Shown here piece after piece: positions 8,417-17,408 of a DNA stretch of 64,000 nucleotides. The DNA is from Flavobacteriales bacterium (GTDB lineage Bacteria > Bacteroidota > Bacteroidia > Flavobacteriales_F > PHOS-HE28): contig JACJZI010000004.1 of the NCBI GenBank assembly GCA_020635655.1, positions 596,066 to 660,065 of the forward strand. The letters run 5' to 3'. A program made the position numbers and the translations under genes. The number at the start of each line of letters is the position of its first letter. Positions within the stretch are counted from its first letter, which is position 1. The notes under the pieces were generated by a model. The model was given only the letters and a program-made list of their open reading frames with translations. It was not told where the DNA came from and searched no databases.

Positions 8417-9769
8417 ATGTCCCACCTGCGAACGATCGCGATCGGTGCGATCCTGCTCGTGCTCACCAGCTGGCACCTGGAACATGGCCCGAACGACAAC
8501 ACCATGAGCCGTGCCGCCATGGTCGCCGCCGTGATCGAGCAGCATTCGCTGTGCATCGATGCATATCAGGAGGGCATCGGTGACAAGGCCTTCATGGACG
8601 GACACTACTACAGCGACAAGGCACCGCTGCCCGCCCTGTTGGTGATCCCCTTCTATCAGATGATGGTGTGGACGGGCGTGGTCCATGCCGGCGAGCGCGG
8701 TCTGCTGACGGATGGCTTGTTGATGTTGGGAGGCTTCATTTGTGGAAGCATGCCTTTGGTACTGATCATGCTTCTATCCTGGAACGCGCTCCGACGATCG
8801 ACCCCTCCCGCCGCGCCGATCCTCTTCGCGGTGCTGCCTTTCCTGGGCTCGTTCCTTTTTGTCTACAGCGGCAGCTTCAACGCGCACATCCTTGGCGCCC
8901 TGTTCGTCATTCTGGGATCCATCAGCATGGAGCGGGAACACTACGCATGGATGGGCCTCGCCTGCGGTGCCGCGGTGCTTTGTGAGTACACGTTGATCGT
9001 TTTCCCGTTGGTCTGGGGGGCCATGGTCCTGGCTCGGCTGCGGGACGAACCCCCCGGTCCCCCCTTGCGTGCGCTGATCGGTATCATGAAGGGAGCATCG
9101 CCCATGGTCCTGCTGCTGCTCTTCTTCAATTACGCGCAGAGCGGCAACCCCTTGAGCCTGGGGTATGATCACGAGGCCCACTACACGTTCATGAGCAACG
9201 GGTACGGCCTGGGTCTGCCCACGTGGACCTCTCTCTGGGGCCTCACCTTCAGCAGTTACCGTGGCCTGTTCATTTATATGCCTGTTCTCGTCGCGGTGGC
9301 CGCCGCATGGGCCCTGAGCCCCCGGAAGGGCATTGCTCCGTGGAACGATGCGGTCCTGATCGCATGCATCCTCTCGTTGCTGATCGTGGCCGGCTACCGT
9401 ATGTGGTGGGGTGGCTGGGCCTATGGTCCACGACACCTCACCACGGTGGCCGTGCTGCTCGCGTACCGGGGCCTGCCACTGCTGGCCACCCAGCGCTGGG
9501 GCCGATGGCCCTTTTTCGTGCTCGCAGGTATCGGTATCTTGGAGGCCCTGGCCGCAAAGAGCACGCTCGGGTATTCGATGCCCACAGGCGTGCTCCACCC
9601 GCTTTCCGAACTGGTCCTTCCCGAACTGCGGGCAGGTCATTTCACTATTATGCAATGGCCCTGTGCGCTCGGTCTCACGCCCGCGCAAGCGACGACGGCG
9701 TTCGTGATCGTGCTCATCCTAGCCATCTTCGCCCTCGGCCGGCTCGATCCCGGCGGATCACGCCACTGA
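8417..9769 (+). CDS. Polytopic membrane protein, glycosyltransferase-like (GT-C type suspected)
   Basis: A 450-residue protein with ten or so hydrophobic helices. After the first helix comes a periplasmic loop with DGHYYSDKAPLPALLVIPFY, a pattern seen in ArnT/PMT-like dolichyl- or undecaprenyl-phosphate sugar transferases, though the usual DD/DE pair after the first helix is not clear. The function is therefore only suggested. The start at 8417 is preferred over 8381 because a CACATTTG box ends 6 nt upstream. Its TGA overlaps the rsmE ATG (TGATG), so the two are probably co-transcribed. Confidence 0.65.
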   Translation: MSHLRTIAIGAILLVLTSWHLEHGPNDNTMSRAAMVAAVIEQHSLCIDAYQEGIGDKAFMDGHYYSDKAPLPALLVIPFYQMMVWTGVVHAGERGLLTDGLLMLGGFICGSMPLVLIMLLSWNALRRSTPPAAPILFAVLPFLGSFLFVYSGSFNAHILGALFVILGSISMEREHYAWMGLACGAAVLCEYTLIVFPLVWGAMVLARLRDEPPGPPLRALIGIMKGASPMVLLLLFFNYAQSGNPLSLGYDHEAHYTFMSNGYGLGLPTWTSLWGLTFSSYRGLFIYMPVLVAVAAAWALSPRKGIAPWNDAVLIACILSLLIVAGYRMWWGGWAYGPRHLTTVAVLLAYRGLPLLATQRWGRWPFFVLAGIGILEALAAKSTLGYSMPTGVLHPLSELVLPELRAGHFTIMQWPCALGLTPAQATTAFVIVLILAIFALGRLDPGGSRH

Positions 9770-10458
9770 TGCACCTCTTCTTCACCCCGGAACTGCACCT
9801 AGGCACGTACACCCTGCCGGAGGAGGAAGCCCACCATGCCCTGCACGTGCTGCGGCTGAAAGTCGGGGAGCGGATCGGCCTGCTCGATGGAAAAGGCGTT
9901 CGCGCCGAGGCGGAGATCACGGCGATCGACAAGAAGGAATGCCAGGTGCGCGTGGTCCGTTCGACACAGGATCCACCGGAACGTCCGGGGCGCATCCACC
10001 TCGCGATCGCACCCACCAAGCAGAACGAGCGCTTCGAATGGTGCGTGGAGAAATGCACGGAGATCGGTGTGGACCGGATCACCCCACTGCTCACTTCCCG
10101 CACGGAACGCACGCGACTGCGAAAGGACCGGTCGCAGCGCGTCGCCATCGCGGCGATGAAGCAGAGCCAACGCAGCTGGCTGCCGGCGATCGACGACCCG
10201 ATGCCCATGGTGGCACTGCTCCAGGAGGATCTTCCAACCCAGCGCTATTTCGGCTGGTGCGAAGGCGATCATCGGTCCTTGGCCGCGATCCGAACGCCCG
10301 GGGATGTCCTGCTGTTGATCGGTCCGGAGGGCGACTTCACACCCGATGAAGCGGACCTGCTCCGATCGATGGGCTTCGTGGCCGTGAGCCTGGGACCTGC
10401 GCGCCTGCGGACCGAGACCGCCGCGATGGTGGGGTGCACTTTGCTGAACGCGGGTTGA
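9769..10458 (+). CDS. rsmE: 16S rRNA (uracil-1498-N3)-methyltransferase RsmE
   Basis: A 229-residue SPOUT-fold methyltransferase that methylates N3 of U1498 in 16S rRNA using SAM. The N-terminal PUA-like part contains HHALHVLRLKVGE. The C-terminal knot has LLIGPEGDFTPDEADLL and SLGPARLRTETAAM, the family SAM-binding motifs; the usual GPEGG is GPEGD here. Lys-rich TKQNERFEWCVEKCTEIGV is also typical. The ATG overlaps the preceding stop. Length matches the family. Confidence 0.95.
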   Translation: MHLFFTPELHLGTYTLPEEEAHHALHVLRLKVGERIGLLDGKGVRAEAEITAIDKKECQVRVVRSTQDPPERPGRIHLAIAPTKQNERFEWCVEKCTEIGVDRITPLLTSRTERTRLRKDRSQRVAIAAMKQSQRSWLPAIDDPMPMVALLQEDLPTQRYFGWCEGDHRSLAAIRTPGDVLLLIGPEGDFTPDEADLLRSMGFVAVSLGPARLRTETAAMVGCTLLNAG

Positions 10459-10512
10459 TCCTTCGCTACAGCGCTGGAACATCCGTGGATGAAAGCGCCC
10501 CCTTCAGGGCGC

Positions 10513-10520
10513 TACCTTTG
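10513..10520 (+). promoter_or_regulatory. -7 promoter element TACCTTTG
   Basis: A perfect TAnnTTTG match ending exactly 4 nt before the ATG at 10525. It fixes the start of the DUF4159 gene and implies a leaderless or nearly leaderless transcript. Confidence 0.7.
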
Positions 10521-10524
10521 CCCC

Positions 10525-11190
10525 ATGCCTCGCCGGACGATCATGCTTGCCGTGCTGTTACTGGCCATCAGCGGCCTGCATGCCCAAGGCACCTACAGCA
10601 TCGCACTATTGAAATACAACGGCGGAGGCGATTGGTACGCGAACCCGACCAGCCTGCCGAACCTCGTGAAGTACTGCAACGCGCAACTCGGCACGAACAT
10701 CCGGCCCGACGTGCCCACCGTGGAGGTCGGAAGCCCCGATCTGTTCAATTATCCCATCGTGCACATGACCGGCCACGGCAACGTGGTGTTCAGCGCGAGC
10801 GAGGCGGAGAACCTGCGCAACTACCTGATCGGCGGCGGCTTCCTGGAGATCAGCGACAACTACGGCATGGATCCCTTCATCCGTCCGATGATGTTGCACG
10901 TGTTCCCCGAACTGGAATGGGTGGAACTGCCCTTCGCGCATCCGATCTATCACCAGCAGTTCGACTTCCCGAACGGACTGCCGAAGATCCACGAGCACAA
11001 CGGCCTGCCCCCGCGCGGCTATGCGCTGATCTGGGAGGGCCGCGTGGTCTGCTTCTACGACTACGAGTGCGACCTGGGCGATGGATGGGAGGATCCCGAC
11101 GTGCACGGCGACAGCGAGGCCATCCGCACCAAGGCGCTGCAGATGGGCGCCAACATCGTGCGGTACGTCCTGGGCGGTGGCGGGGACTGA
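10525..11190 (+). CDS. Secreted DUF4159 domain-containing protein
   Basis: A 221-residue protein with a signal peptide (MPRRTIMLAVLLLAISGLHA). The rest is a single DUF4159 domain: ALLKYNGGGDWYANPTSLPN at the N-terminus, HMTGHGNVVFSASEAENLRN, GGFLEISDNYGMD and FYDYECDLGDGWEDPDVHGD, ending in a short glycine run. DUF4159 has a class I glutamine amidotransferase-like fold in related proteins but its role is unknown. The start is fixed by the promoter box 4 nt upstream; an in-frame ATG at 10489 lies upstream of the promoter. It precedes a T9SS protein gene by 51 nt. Confidence 0.88.
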   Translation: MPRRTIMLAVLLLAISGLHAQGTYSIALLKYNGGGDWYANPTSLPNLVKYCNAQLGTNIRPDVPTVEVGSPDLFNYPIVHMTGHGNVVFSASEAENLRNYLIGGGFLEISDNYGMDPFIRPMMLHVFPELEWVELPFAHPIYHQQFDFPNGLPKIHEHNGLPPRGYALIWEGRVVCFYDYECDLGDGWEDPDVHGDSEAIRTKALQMGANIVRYVLGGGGD

Positions 11191-11241
11191 ACGGGCAGCG
11201 CTCCGCGCCCGAGGGACGTCTTGAACGAAAGGACCTGCATC

Positions 11242-12030
11242 ATGCGCCACACGATCCCCTTCCTGCTCGGCTGTCTGCTGCCGATGACGGCCGGCGCCCA
11301 ACTGATCAACGAAAGTTTCGAGACCTCCAACGGTGATCCCGACCTCACGGGCTGGGAATACTTCTGCAACGCACCCACGTCGCTGCCAGGTGGTGCCCCG
11401 GGCGCCGGACAATGGCATGCGCGGAAGAATTGGAGCGAGACCCAGGGCTGCCTTTCCGGTCAGCTCTTTCAGCGACTTCCGGGGGTGATCGATGGTGACG
11501 TGTTGACGCTCTCGGGCTGGGTGCGCGTGGAACCCGGTGCGGCGATCGTCAACGCCGGTCTGCGCTTCGGGCGCAGGAACGGACCGATCTTCGAGATGCA
11601 GGACCCCGTGCAGACGAACGACACCAGCTGGGTGTACCTCAGTCTGACGGACACGGTACTGCTGGGCCTGGGCGACACCGCCCTCGCAGTGCTCGATCCG
11701 GGCCTGATCGGCGGACCGCTCTTCGGCTACACCGATTTCGACGGCCTCTCGCTCATCGTGGGCACACCGGAGGGCATCGCGACCAACAGCGTGCGCGATC
11801 TGCCTTCCCACTTCGACCCGGTGAGCGATGTGCTCAGCATTTCCGTTGGTGGCGCGAAGGTGCTCGCTGTGGCGGTGCTGGATGCGATGGGTCGTCCGGT
11901 CCTGAACACGGCGGCGCGCACGTCCGCGGGCACATTGACCCTCTCCTGCGCGGCCCTGCCGGCGGGTGCCTACGTGGTGCGCATCGCGACGGACACCGGC
12001 TGCGGGTTGGTGCGCTTCATCAAGTCCTGA
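11242..12030 (+). CDS. Secreted protein with T9SS type A C-terminal sorting domain
   Basis: A 262-residue protein with a signal peptide (MRHTIPFLLGCLLPMTAGAQ). The central part (about 25-175) looks like a jelly-roll or carbohydrate-binding beta-sandwich (LINESFETSNGDPDLTGWE). The last 75 residues form a T9SS sorting domain: HFDPVSDVLSISV, VLDAMGRPVLN, LPAGAYVVRIATDTG and a terminal RFIKS. It should be exported by Sec, then moved across the outer membrane by the type IX system and anchored. The ATG 11242 start opens the signal peptide; GAAAGGA upstream is a weak ribosome-binding site. Confidence 0.85.
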   Translation: MRHTIPFLLGCLLPMTAGAQLINESFETSNGDPDLTGWEYFCNAPTSLPGGAPGAGQWHARKNWSETQGCLSGQLFQRLPGVIDGDVLTLSGWVRVEPGAAIVNAGLRFGRRNGPIFEMQDPVQTNDTSWVYLSLTDTVLLGLGDTALAVLDPGLIGGPLFGYTDFDGLSLIVGTPEGIATNSVRDLPSHFDPVSDVLSISVGGAKVLAVAVLDAMGRPVLNTAARTSAGTLTLSCAALPAGAYVVRIATDTGCGLVRFIKS

Positions 12031-12670
12031 GCGCCTCCCGGACCAGGTCACTGATGCGTTCGGCCAGCGTGTGCACCATGAAGTGCGTGCCCCCTTCCAC
12101 GCGGACCACGGGCTCCTTCACCAGGTCGATCGGCATCAGACGGTCGTGATCACCGTGGATGTGGACCAGGTCGCGCACCGGCGCTGAAGGACCGTTCCAA
12201 CCGAGCACCGCGGCCACCTGCACCTTCAGCTGCTCCAGGGGGATCGACCGGACCAGGTCATCGAACAACGTCACATCTTCGGGGGCCTCCACGCCCATCT
12301 GCCAGCGGATCACGGGAGCAGCAGTGCGGACCAGCGTGGGTCGCAGGTAGCGTTCCGGGTGGGAGCCGCGCAGCATGCGGATGTTCCAGGGCATTTCGTT
12401 CGGTCCCTTCCAGCTCGAGATGATCACCACACGCCGCGGTCGGGTGAGCGCGGCCATCTCCTGGGCGACCATGCCGCCCATGCTCACGCCCACGAGCGCA
12501 TGCGGTGCGGTGGTATCCACGCTTCCGGCGAGGGCCATGGCGAAGTCCCGCATCGTGCTGTCCGCAGGCATCTCCCGCCAATCCAGGTAGTGTACGGCAT
12601 GACCGCGCAGGTCGATCCGCGCGAACAGGCGATGGTCCGCACCCAGACCGGGGATCAGGTAGCAGTCCAT
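12020..12670 (-). CDS. Alpha/beta hydrolase
   Basis: A 216-residue alpha/beta hydrolase lacking a signal peptide. It shows an N-terminal LIPGLGADHRLF oxyanion region, nucleophile elbow GVSMGGMVAQ (Ser in GVSMGG), Asp in IHGDHDRLMPI and His in EGGTHFMVH. All triad residues are present, so it is probably an active esterase or peptidase-like enzyme of unknown substrate. The ATG overlaps the hutH stop by one base, indicating coupling to histidine degradation transcription, although no link in function is evident. It converges with the T9SS gene (11-base overlap). Confidence 0.85.
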   Translation of the reverse strand: MDCYLIPGLGADHRLFARIDLRGHAVHYLDWREMPADSTMRDFAMALAGSVDTTAPHALVGVSMGGMVAQEMAALTRPRRVVIISSWKGPNEMPWNIRMLRGSHPERYLRPTLVRTAAPVIRWQMGVEAPEDVTLFDDLVRSIPLEQLKVQVAAVLGWNGPSAPVRDLVHIHGDHDRLMPIDLVKEPVVRVEGGTHFMVHTLAERISDLVREALRT

Positions 12671-14187
12671 CAGCGCACTTCGGGCAGGTCCGTGGCGCGG
12701 ACGAAGGCCAGTGCCTTGTCCATCAGCGGTTGCATCACGGTGTCCGCCTTGAGGAAGGGCACCTGCCTGCGGAAGTCGGCCAGGAAGCGTTCCAAGGTCG
12801 GCGAGCTCCGCTCCGGGCGGCGGAACTCCAGCGCCTGTGCCGCGGTGAACAGTTCGATCGCCAGGATCCGTTCCACGTCGTGCACCACGTGCCACGTCCT
12901 GATCGCGGCCGAAGCACCCATGCTCACGTGGTCCTCCTGGCCGTTGCTGCTGTCGATCGTGTCCACGCTGTTGGGCATGCAGCGTTGCTTGTTGGCCGTG
13001 ACCAACGACGCCGCCGTGTACTGCGGGATCATGAAACCGCTGTGCAGTCCGGGCTCCGCCACCAGGAAGGCCGGCAGACCGCGCTGACCCGAGACCAGCT
13101 TGTAGATGCGTCGTTCGCTGATGCTGCCGAGTTCCGCTGCCGCGATCGCCAGATGATCGAGGGCCAGGGCGAGCGGCTGCCCATGGAAATTCCCGGCGCT
13201 GATCACCAGGTCCTCGTCGTCGAATACGGTCGGGTTGTCGGTGACGGACTCCAACTCGCGTTCCACCACGGTCTGCACGTAGTCGATCGCGTCGCACGAG
13301 GCACCATGCACCTGCGGAACGCACCGGAACGAATACGGGTCCTGCACATGCGTTTTCCCCCGGGCGATCAGCACACTACCCTTGAGCAGGTCGCGCATGC
13401 GCGAGGCCACCCAGGCCTGTCCGGGATGCGGACGCACGGCATGCACGGAGGGATGGAACGGCTCGATCCGGCCGTCGAACGCATCGAGGGAAAGGGCGGC
13501 GATCACATCGGCGAGGAGCGCCAGGCGCGCGGCCTTCACCACGGCCAACGCCGCATAGGCGCTCATGAACTGGGTGCCGTTGAGCAGGGCGAGACCCTCC
13601 TTGGGACCCAGTTCCAGCGGTTCCCATCCGAGCACCTTGAGCGCGTGACGCGCCGACATCCGCTTTCCCGAGAGCACCACTTCGCCCAGTCCCAGCAGGG
13701 GCAGGCTCAGGTGCGCCAGCGGGGCCAGATCGCCCGAGGCACCCAGCGAGCCGCGCTCGAACACCACCGGCAGCATATCCACATTGTACATGTCGATCAA
13801 CCGCTGCACCGTGGCCGGCGCCACGGCGCTGTGCCCAAAGGCCATGTTCTGCACCTTCAGCACGAGCATCGACCGCACGATATCGTCCGGCACCGGATCA
13901 CCCATGCCACAGGCGTGGCTCATCACCAGGTTCTTCTGCAGCTGGGCCAGGTCCTTCCGGTCGATCGAGCGGTCGTGCAGCGCACCGAAACCCGTGTTGA
14001 CGCCATAGATCGGCGCGTCGCTCTTCTTCAGGCGGTCGCGCAGGTAGGCATGGCTCTGCTTCACGGCGGTCACGGCGTCCTTCGCCAGGGCGACGGAGCG
14101 GCGCTCCCGCAGGATCGCCTCCAGCTCCGCGAGCTTCAGGCCGGTGGTGGTGATGGGATGGGATCTGGGCGCCATGGGCGGGTGCAT
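12670..14187 (-). CDS. hutH: Histidine ammonia-lyase
   Basis: A 505-residue lyase that deaminates histidine to urocanate, the first step of histidine degradation. The autocatalytic MIO cofactor triad Ala-Ser-Gly is at about residues 150-152 within SLGASGDLAPL. YGVNTGFGALH (about 61-71) supplies the catalytic tyrosine and QEDHVSMG is also present. Length agrees with HutH (about 500-515). The start is either 14187 or the in-frame ATG at 14175. It lies 34 nt downstream of hisS on the same strand and is coupled to the hydrolase behind it. Other hut genes (hutU, hutI) are not in the window. Confidence 0.95.
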   Translation of the reverse strand: MHPPMAPRSHPITTTGLKLAELEAILRERRSVALAKDAVTAVKQSHAYLRDRLKKSDAPIYGVNTGFGALHDRSIDRKDLAQLQKNLVMSHACGMGDPVPDDIVRSMLVLKVQNMAFGHSAVAPATVQRLIDMYNVDMLPVVFERGSLGASGDLAPLAHLSLPLLGLGEVVLSGKRMSARHALKVLGWEPLELGPKEGLALLNGTQFMSAYAALAVVKAARLALLADVIAALSLDAFDGRIEPFHPSVHAVRPHPGQAWVASRMRDLLKGSVLIARGKTHVQDPYSFRCVPQVHGASCDAIDYVQTVVERELESVTDNPTVFDDEDLVISAGNFHGQPLALALDHLAIAAAELGSISERRIYKLVSGQRGLPAFLVAEPGLHSGFMIPQYTAASLVTANKQRCMPNSVDTIDSSNGQEDHVSMGASAAIRTWHVVHDVERILAIELFTAAQALEFRRPERSSPTLERFLADFRRQVPFLKADTVMQPLMDKALAFVRATDLPEVR

Positions 14188-14221
14188 GTCGACCCGGGGG
14201 GCTCGACGGTACGGGTGTGAC

Positions 14222-15661
14222 CTAGGTGATCAGCGCGATGAGTTCATCCTCCTTCACTGCCTTTTGCTCGCCGCTCTTCATGTCCTTCACGGTGATGATG
14301 CCCTGCTTCAGTTCATCCGCGCCGATGATCGCCACGAAAGGGATGGCTTTGGCGTCAGCGTACTTGAACTGCCTGGCCATCTTGGCGGTGTCCGGGTAGA
14401 GCTCGGCAGCGATGCCGGACGCGCGCACCTTGCGCAGCAGTTGCAGGCAGCGCTTCGCTTCCTCCTCCCCGAAGTTGGCGAAGAGCAGGCGCGTGCTGGA
14501 GCCCAGATCCTCGGGGAACTTGTTCAACTCGAGCAGCACATCGTGGATGCGATCGGCACCGAAGCTGATGCCCACGCCGCTCATGTTGGGCAGGCCGAAA
14601 ATTCCGGTGAGGTCGTCGTAACGGCCACCACCACAGATGCTGCTCTGCAAGCTGCCTTCCTCGGCCTTGACTTCGAAGATGGCACCGGTGTAATAGTCAA
14701 GGCCACGGGCGAGGGTCGGGTCGAACTCCAACGCAGCGCTCTTCAATGGGCCGACCGTATCGAACACGAATGCGAGATCCTTCAACCCCTGTTGCGCGAC
14801 CTCCGAAGTGGCCAGCCATTTCTCCAGTTGTGGCCGCTGTTCCTTCCACGTCCCTTTCAGTTCGAACAACGGGGCGATGCCCTGGATCGCCGCATCACTG
14901 ACACCCTTGGCACGCATCTCCTCCTCCACCTTCTCGCGACCGATCTTGTCGAGCTTGTCGATCGCCGTGACGATGTCGACCACCTTCTCCGACTGACCGC
15001 AGACCGCGGCGATACCGCTGAGCACCTTGCGGTCGTTGATCTTGATCACCACCTGCAGGCCGAGCTGCGTGAACACCTCATCGAACAACTGCACCAACTC
15101 CACTTCATTGAGCAGCGACGTGCTCCCGATCACATCCGCATCGCACTGGTAGAACTCGCGGTACCTCCCCTTCTGCGGACGATCGGCGCGCCAGACCGGC
15201 TGGATCTGGTAGCGCTTGAAGGGGAAGGCGAGTTCGTGTTGGTGCTGCACGACGTAGCGCGCGAAGGGAACGGTGAGGTCGTAGCGGAGAGCGCCATCAG
15301 CCGCTTTTTGTTGAACATCTTCAACAAATGATCCGAACCGAAGGACTTGAGCCAATTCCTCTTCCAGTAGGAGAGTTGGAGCCGTCACCTTGGCATCCTT
15401 GACCAAATTGTTCATGACAGGGTCAAGCAGCGACTCATGAAGACTAGCTCCTCGTTTCAATACGCGAAAGATCAAACGATCGCCCTCAAGCCCATACTTG
15501 CCCAGCAACGTCTCCAGGTTCTCCATCGCGGGCGTTTCCAGGGGCAGGTAGCCGTACTTCTGGAACACCTTTTCGATGGTGTTGAAGATGTACTTGCGCC
15601 GCAGCATTTCCTGCGGACCGAAGTCGCGGGTGCCCTTGGGGATGGAAGGCTTGGTGGCCAT
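14222..15661 (-). CDS. hisS: Histidine--tRNA ligase
   Basis: A 479-residue class II aminoacyl-tRNA synthetase. It has the start MATKPSIPKGTRDFGPQEML, motif 2 (KRYQIQPVWRADRPQKGRYREFYQCD, conserved Arg), the histidine-binding stretch LARGLDYYTGAIFE and motif 3 GGGRYDDL ... GISFGADR, then an anticodon-binding domain. The start at 15661 is preferred over a 54-codon upstream extension because the canonical N-terminus begins here and a -7 box TACCTTCG ends 7 nt upstream. It heads the hisS-hutH-hydrolase run. Confidence 0.96.
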   Translation of the reverse strand: MATKPSIPKGTRDFGPQEMLRRKYIFNTIEKVFQKYGYLPLETPAMENLETLLGKYGLEGDRLIFRVLKRGASLHESLLDPVMNNLVKDAKVTAPTLLLEEELAQVLRFGSFVEDVQQKAADGALRYDLTVPFARYVVQHQHELAFPFKRYQIQPVWRADRPQKGRYREFYQCDADVIGSTSLLNEVELVQLFDEVFTQLGLQVVIKINDRKVLSGIAAVCGQSEKVVDIVTAIDKLDKIGREKVEEEMRAKGVSDAAIQGIAPLFELKGTWKEQRPQLEKWLATSEVAQQGLKDLAFVFDTVGPLKSAALEFDPTLARGLDYYTGAIFEVKAEEGSLQSSICGGGRYDDLTGIFGLPNMSGVGISFGADRIHDVLLELNKFPEDLGSSTRLLFANFGEEEAKRCLQLLRKVRASGIAAELYPDTAKMARQFKYADAKAIPFVAIIGADELKQGIITVKDMKSGEQKAVKEDELIALIT

Positions 15662-15668
15662 GCGGCCG

Positions 15669-15676
15669 CGAAGGTA
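15669..15676 (-). promoter_or_regulatory. -7-like promoter element TACCTTCG for hisS
   Basis: Read on the minus strand, this is a one-mismatch match to TAnnTTTG, 7 nt before the hisS ATG. Confidence 0.45.
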
Positions 15677-15847
15677 GGGAGCCCCAAAAACAGCGGACCG
15701 CCCGGGCTGAGCCTTGGGGCGGTCCACCGACCAGAACTGTCCGCCTTCGCATAACGGACGTTTCGCACCACAACGATACGGCCGGTCAATGGCGATCGAC
15801 GCGCGCGTTCCGTCCCGATCCATGCGGGTATTTACAGGTCCGAAGGA

Positions 15848-16357
15848 TCAGTGGGGTGCGATCGCCCGCACCTTCAACTGCTGTTCGCCCTGACCCAGCG
15901 GGAAGGCGGCGACCTGCCCCACCCGCCTGCCGATCAACGCGCGTGCGATGGGCGCGGTGAAGCTGATGCGGCCCTCCTTCACATCGGCCTCGTCCACGCC
16001 CACGATTGTCAGCTCGCGTTCGGTGTCCTTCTGCGGGCCATTGACGAAGCGCACGGTCACCGTATTCCCGAACCGCACTTCCTTCTGCCTGCCCGGTTGC
16101 GGCTCCACGACGCGCGCGGTCACGATGCGTTCCTCCAGCAACGCCAGCTTGCCATCGAGCACCGCCCAGGCACGGCGGCGGGCGTCATCGCTTTCGTGCT
16201 CCGCACCCCGTTCCGCTTCCAACGCCGCCTTCTCCTCCTGCAACAACCGCAGCCCGCGCGGGGTGACGTAGTTCGTCACGCCATCCGGCAGGGCGGCGCG
16301 CGGCGGGATGAAGGGCGCCTCCTCCTGGTCATCTTCCTTGACAAAGCCGCGGGACAT
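15848..16357 (-). CDS. GreA/GreB family transcription elongation factor
   Basis: A 169-residue factor of the GreA/GreB family, which rescues backtracked RNA polymerase by stimulating transcript cleavage through its secondary channel. An N-terminal coiled-coil (about residues 35-85, rich in Glu/Ala/Arg with EEKAALEAERGAEHESDDAR) is followed by the C-terminal FKBP-like domain (VRFGNTVTVRFVNG, TIVGVDEADVKEGRISFTAP, ARALIGRRVGQVAAF). The acidic tip residues Asp-Asp in ESDDARR fit the catalytic position. The N-terminal 30 residues (FVKEDDQEEAPFIPPRAALP) resemble GreB-type proteins of Bacteroidota. Confidence 0.88.
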   Translation of the reverse strand: MSRGFVKEDDQEEAPFIPPRAALPDGVTNYVTPRGLRLLQEEKAALEAERGAEHESDDARRRAWAVLDGKLALLEERIVTARVVEPQPGRQKEVRFGNTVTVRFVNGPQKDTERELTIVGVDEADVKEGRISFTAPIARALIGRRVGQVAAFPLGQGEQQLKVRAIAPH

Positions 16358-16366
16358 GGGGGCAAG

Positions 16367-16394
16367 GTTGAAAGTTGGGAGTTGAAAGTTGGGA
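16367..16394. repeat. Two tandem copies of a 14-bp unit GTTGAAAGTTGGGA
   Basis: Two perfect copies (16367-16380 and 16381-16394) followed by a partial third (GTTGG). They lie between the gre gene and the haem-motif lipoprotein. I see no coding or hairpin function; such GTTGAAAGTTGGGA-like runs look like a simple intergenic repeat. Confidence 0.75.
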
Positions 16395-16489
16395 GTTGGT
16401 GGGTCCTTGTCATTTGTTCACGCACCACCTGCATGGTCATTGGCAGCACTGGGACGAGCGGGCAAGCGTGGGCCTTAACGGCGAAGACC

Positions 16490-17215
16490 TCAATTATCAG
16501 GCGCACCGTGCTGGATCCAGGTGAGGATCTCGTCCTTCTGGCATGCGGTCAAGGCGGGGCCCGCCGGTGGCATGGCGTTGTGCCCGTCCATGTTGAAGAC
16601 ATCCCCCGCCAGCGTTCCGTTCAACGCGGCCGCGGAACAGGCGCTCCAACTGTCCAGGGACACCCCGCTCGGAGGCGGAGCCCCCTGGTGGCATCCCAGG
16701 CAATGGCTTTCCAGCAGGGGCGCGAGATCGCCGCTGTACGTGACCTCCACCGTATCGCAGGCCTCCGGACAGGAATTGTCCAGCGCACCCTGAGCGATCC
16801 ACGTGGCGATGGACTGCAACTGGGCACTGTCGAGCAGGGCATAGTATCCCACGGGCATCCACCCGGACGCGCACACGCCGTAGAGATCGCTGGCCGTCGG
16901 GAAACCCGGCTGAACATACGCGTGGATATGGGCATGATCGTGCAGGTCCACCCCGCCGGCATGCCTGGCGGCGTTGTGGCAGCCTGCCTCCCCATCACCC
17001 ACACCTGTGCAATACGCCGTGATCAACGGGAACACCTGCTGTTCGAAATAGACCGTGTCGGGGTCGCAGGACGCAACGGCACCGGTATCGAACGGCAGCG
17101 GGTCCGGGAGCGATGCCGTGTCGGGACTTTGGGGGCCGATGACCGGCTCGTGCGCACAGGCGAACACCAAGGCCGGGATCGCCAGGAGCACCGCCCGATG
17201 GATGGTCCGATGCAC
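16490..17215 (-). CDS. Lipoprotein with paired haem c-type motifs (one degenerate, CX9CH)
   Basis: A 241-residue predicted lipoprotein: short N-region, hydrophobic stretch AVLLAIPALV and a cysteine after FA. It is a clear paralogue of the protein at 54222-54965, sharing CDPDTVYF, DLYG/DLYD, the NSC-E-xC pair and the C-terminal Q-x-GAP-D/N-N. The second module has a standard haem c motif CLGCH and a distal MPP. The first module should be CX4CH but here reads CTGVGDGEAGCH (CX9CH), and its MPP equivalent is MPVGYY, so the first haem site is probably altered or lost. The start is a GTG at 17215; no ATG gives a sensible signal sequence. Confidence 0.75.
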   Translation of the reverse strand: MHRTIHRAVLLAIPALVFACAHEPVIGPQSPDTASLPDPLPFDTGAVASCDPDTVYFEQQVFPLITAYCTGVGDGEAGCHNAARHAGGVDLHDHAHIHAYVQPGFPTASDLYGVCASGWMPVGYYALLDSAQLQSIATWIAQGALDNSCPEACDTVEVTYSGDLAPLLESHCLGCHQGAPPPSGVSLDSWSACSAAALNGTLAGDVFNMDGHNAMPPAGPALTACQKDEILTWIQHGAPDN

Positions 17216-17378
17216 GGTCGGTTCGTTCAAATGTGGTGCAAGGTATCGCCATCGCTCCCGCACCACGCTTCCGCACTTGAGCAGATCCCGGCGGACCGGT
17301 TGCCGATCTGCGTCGTGACGGGGCACGAAAGCGCCGGTCCAGCGGCGGACGGGACTGGACCTGTCCTGGACCACGGTC

Positions 17379-17386
17379 TATTTTTG
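17379..17386 (+). promoter_or_regulatory. -7 promoter element TATTTTTG
   Basis: A perfect TAnnTTTG match 22 nt before the ATG of the metzincin gene at 17409, giving a short 5' leader. Confidence 0.55.
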
Positions 17387-17408
17387 TCCTGTTCTGAAAT
17401 ACCCCCGA

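Noticed and set aside
12505..15331. Long plus-strand open frames opposite hutH and hisS
   Set aside because: Both minus-strand genes have full catalytic motifs; the plus-strand translations show no motif and arise from GC-rich third positions.
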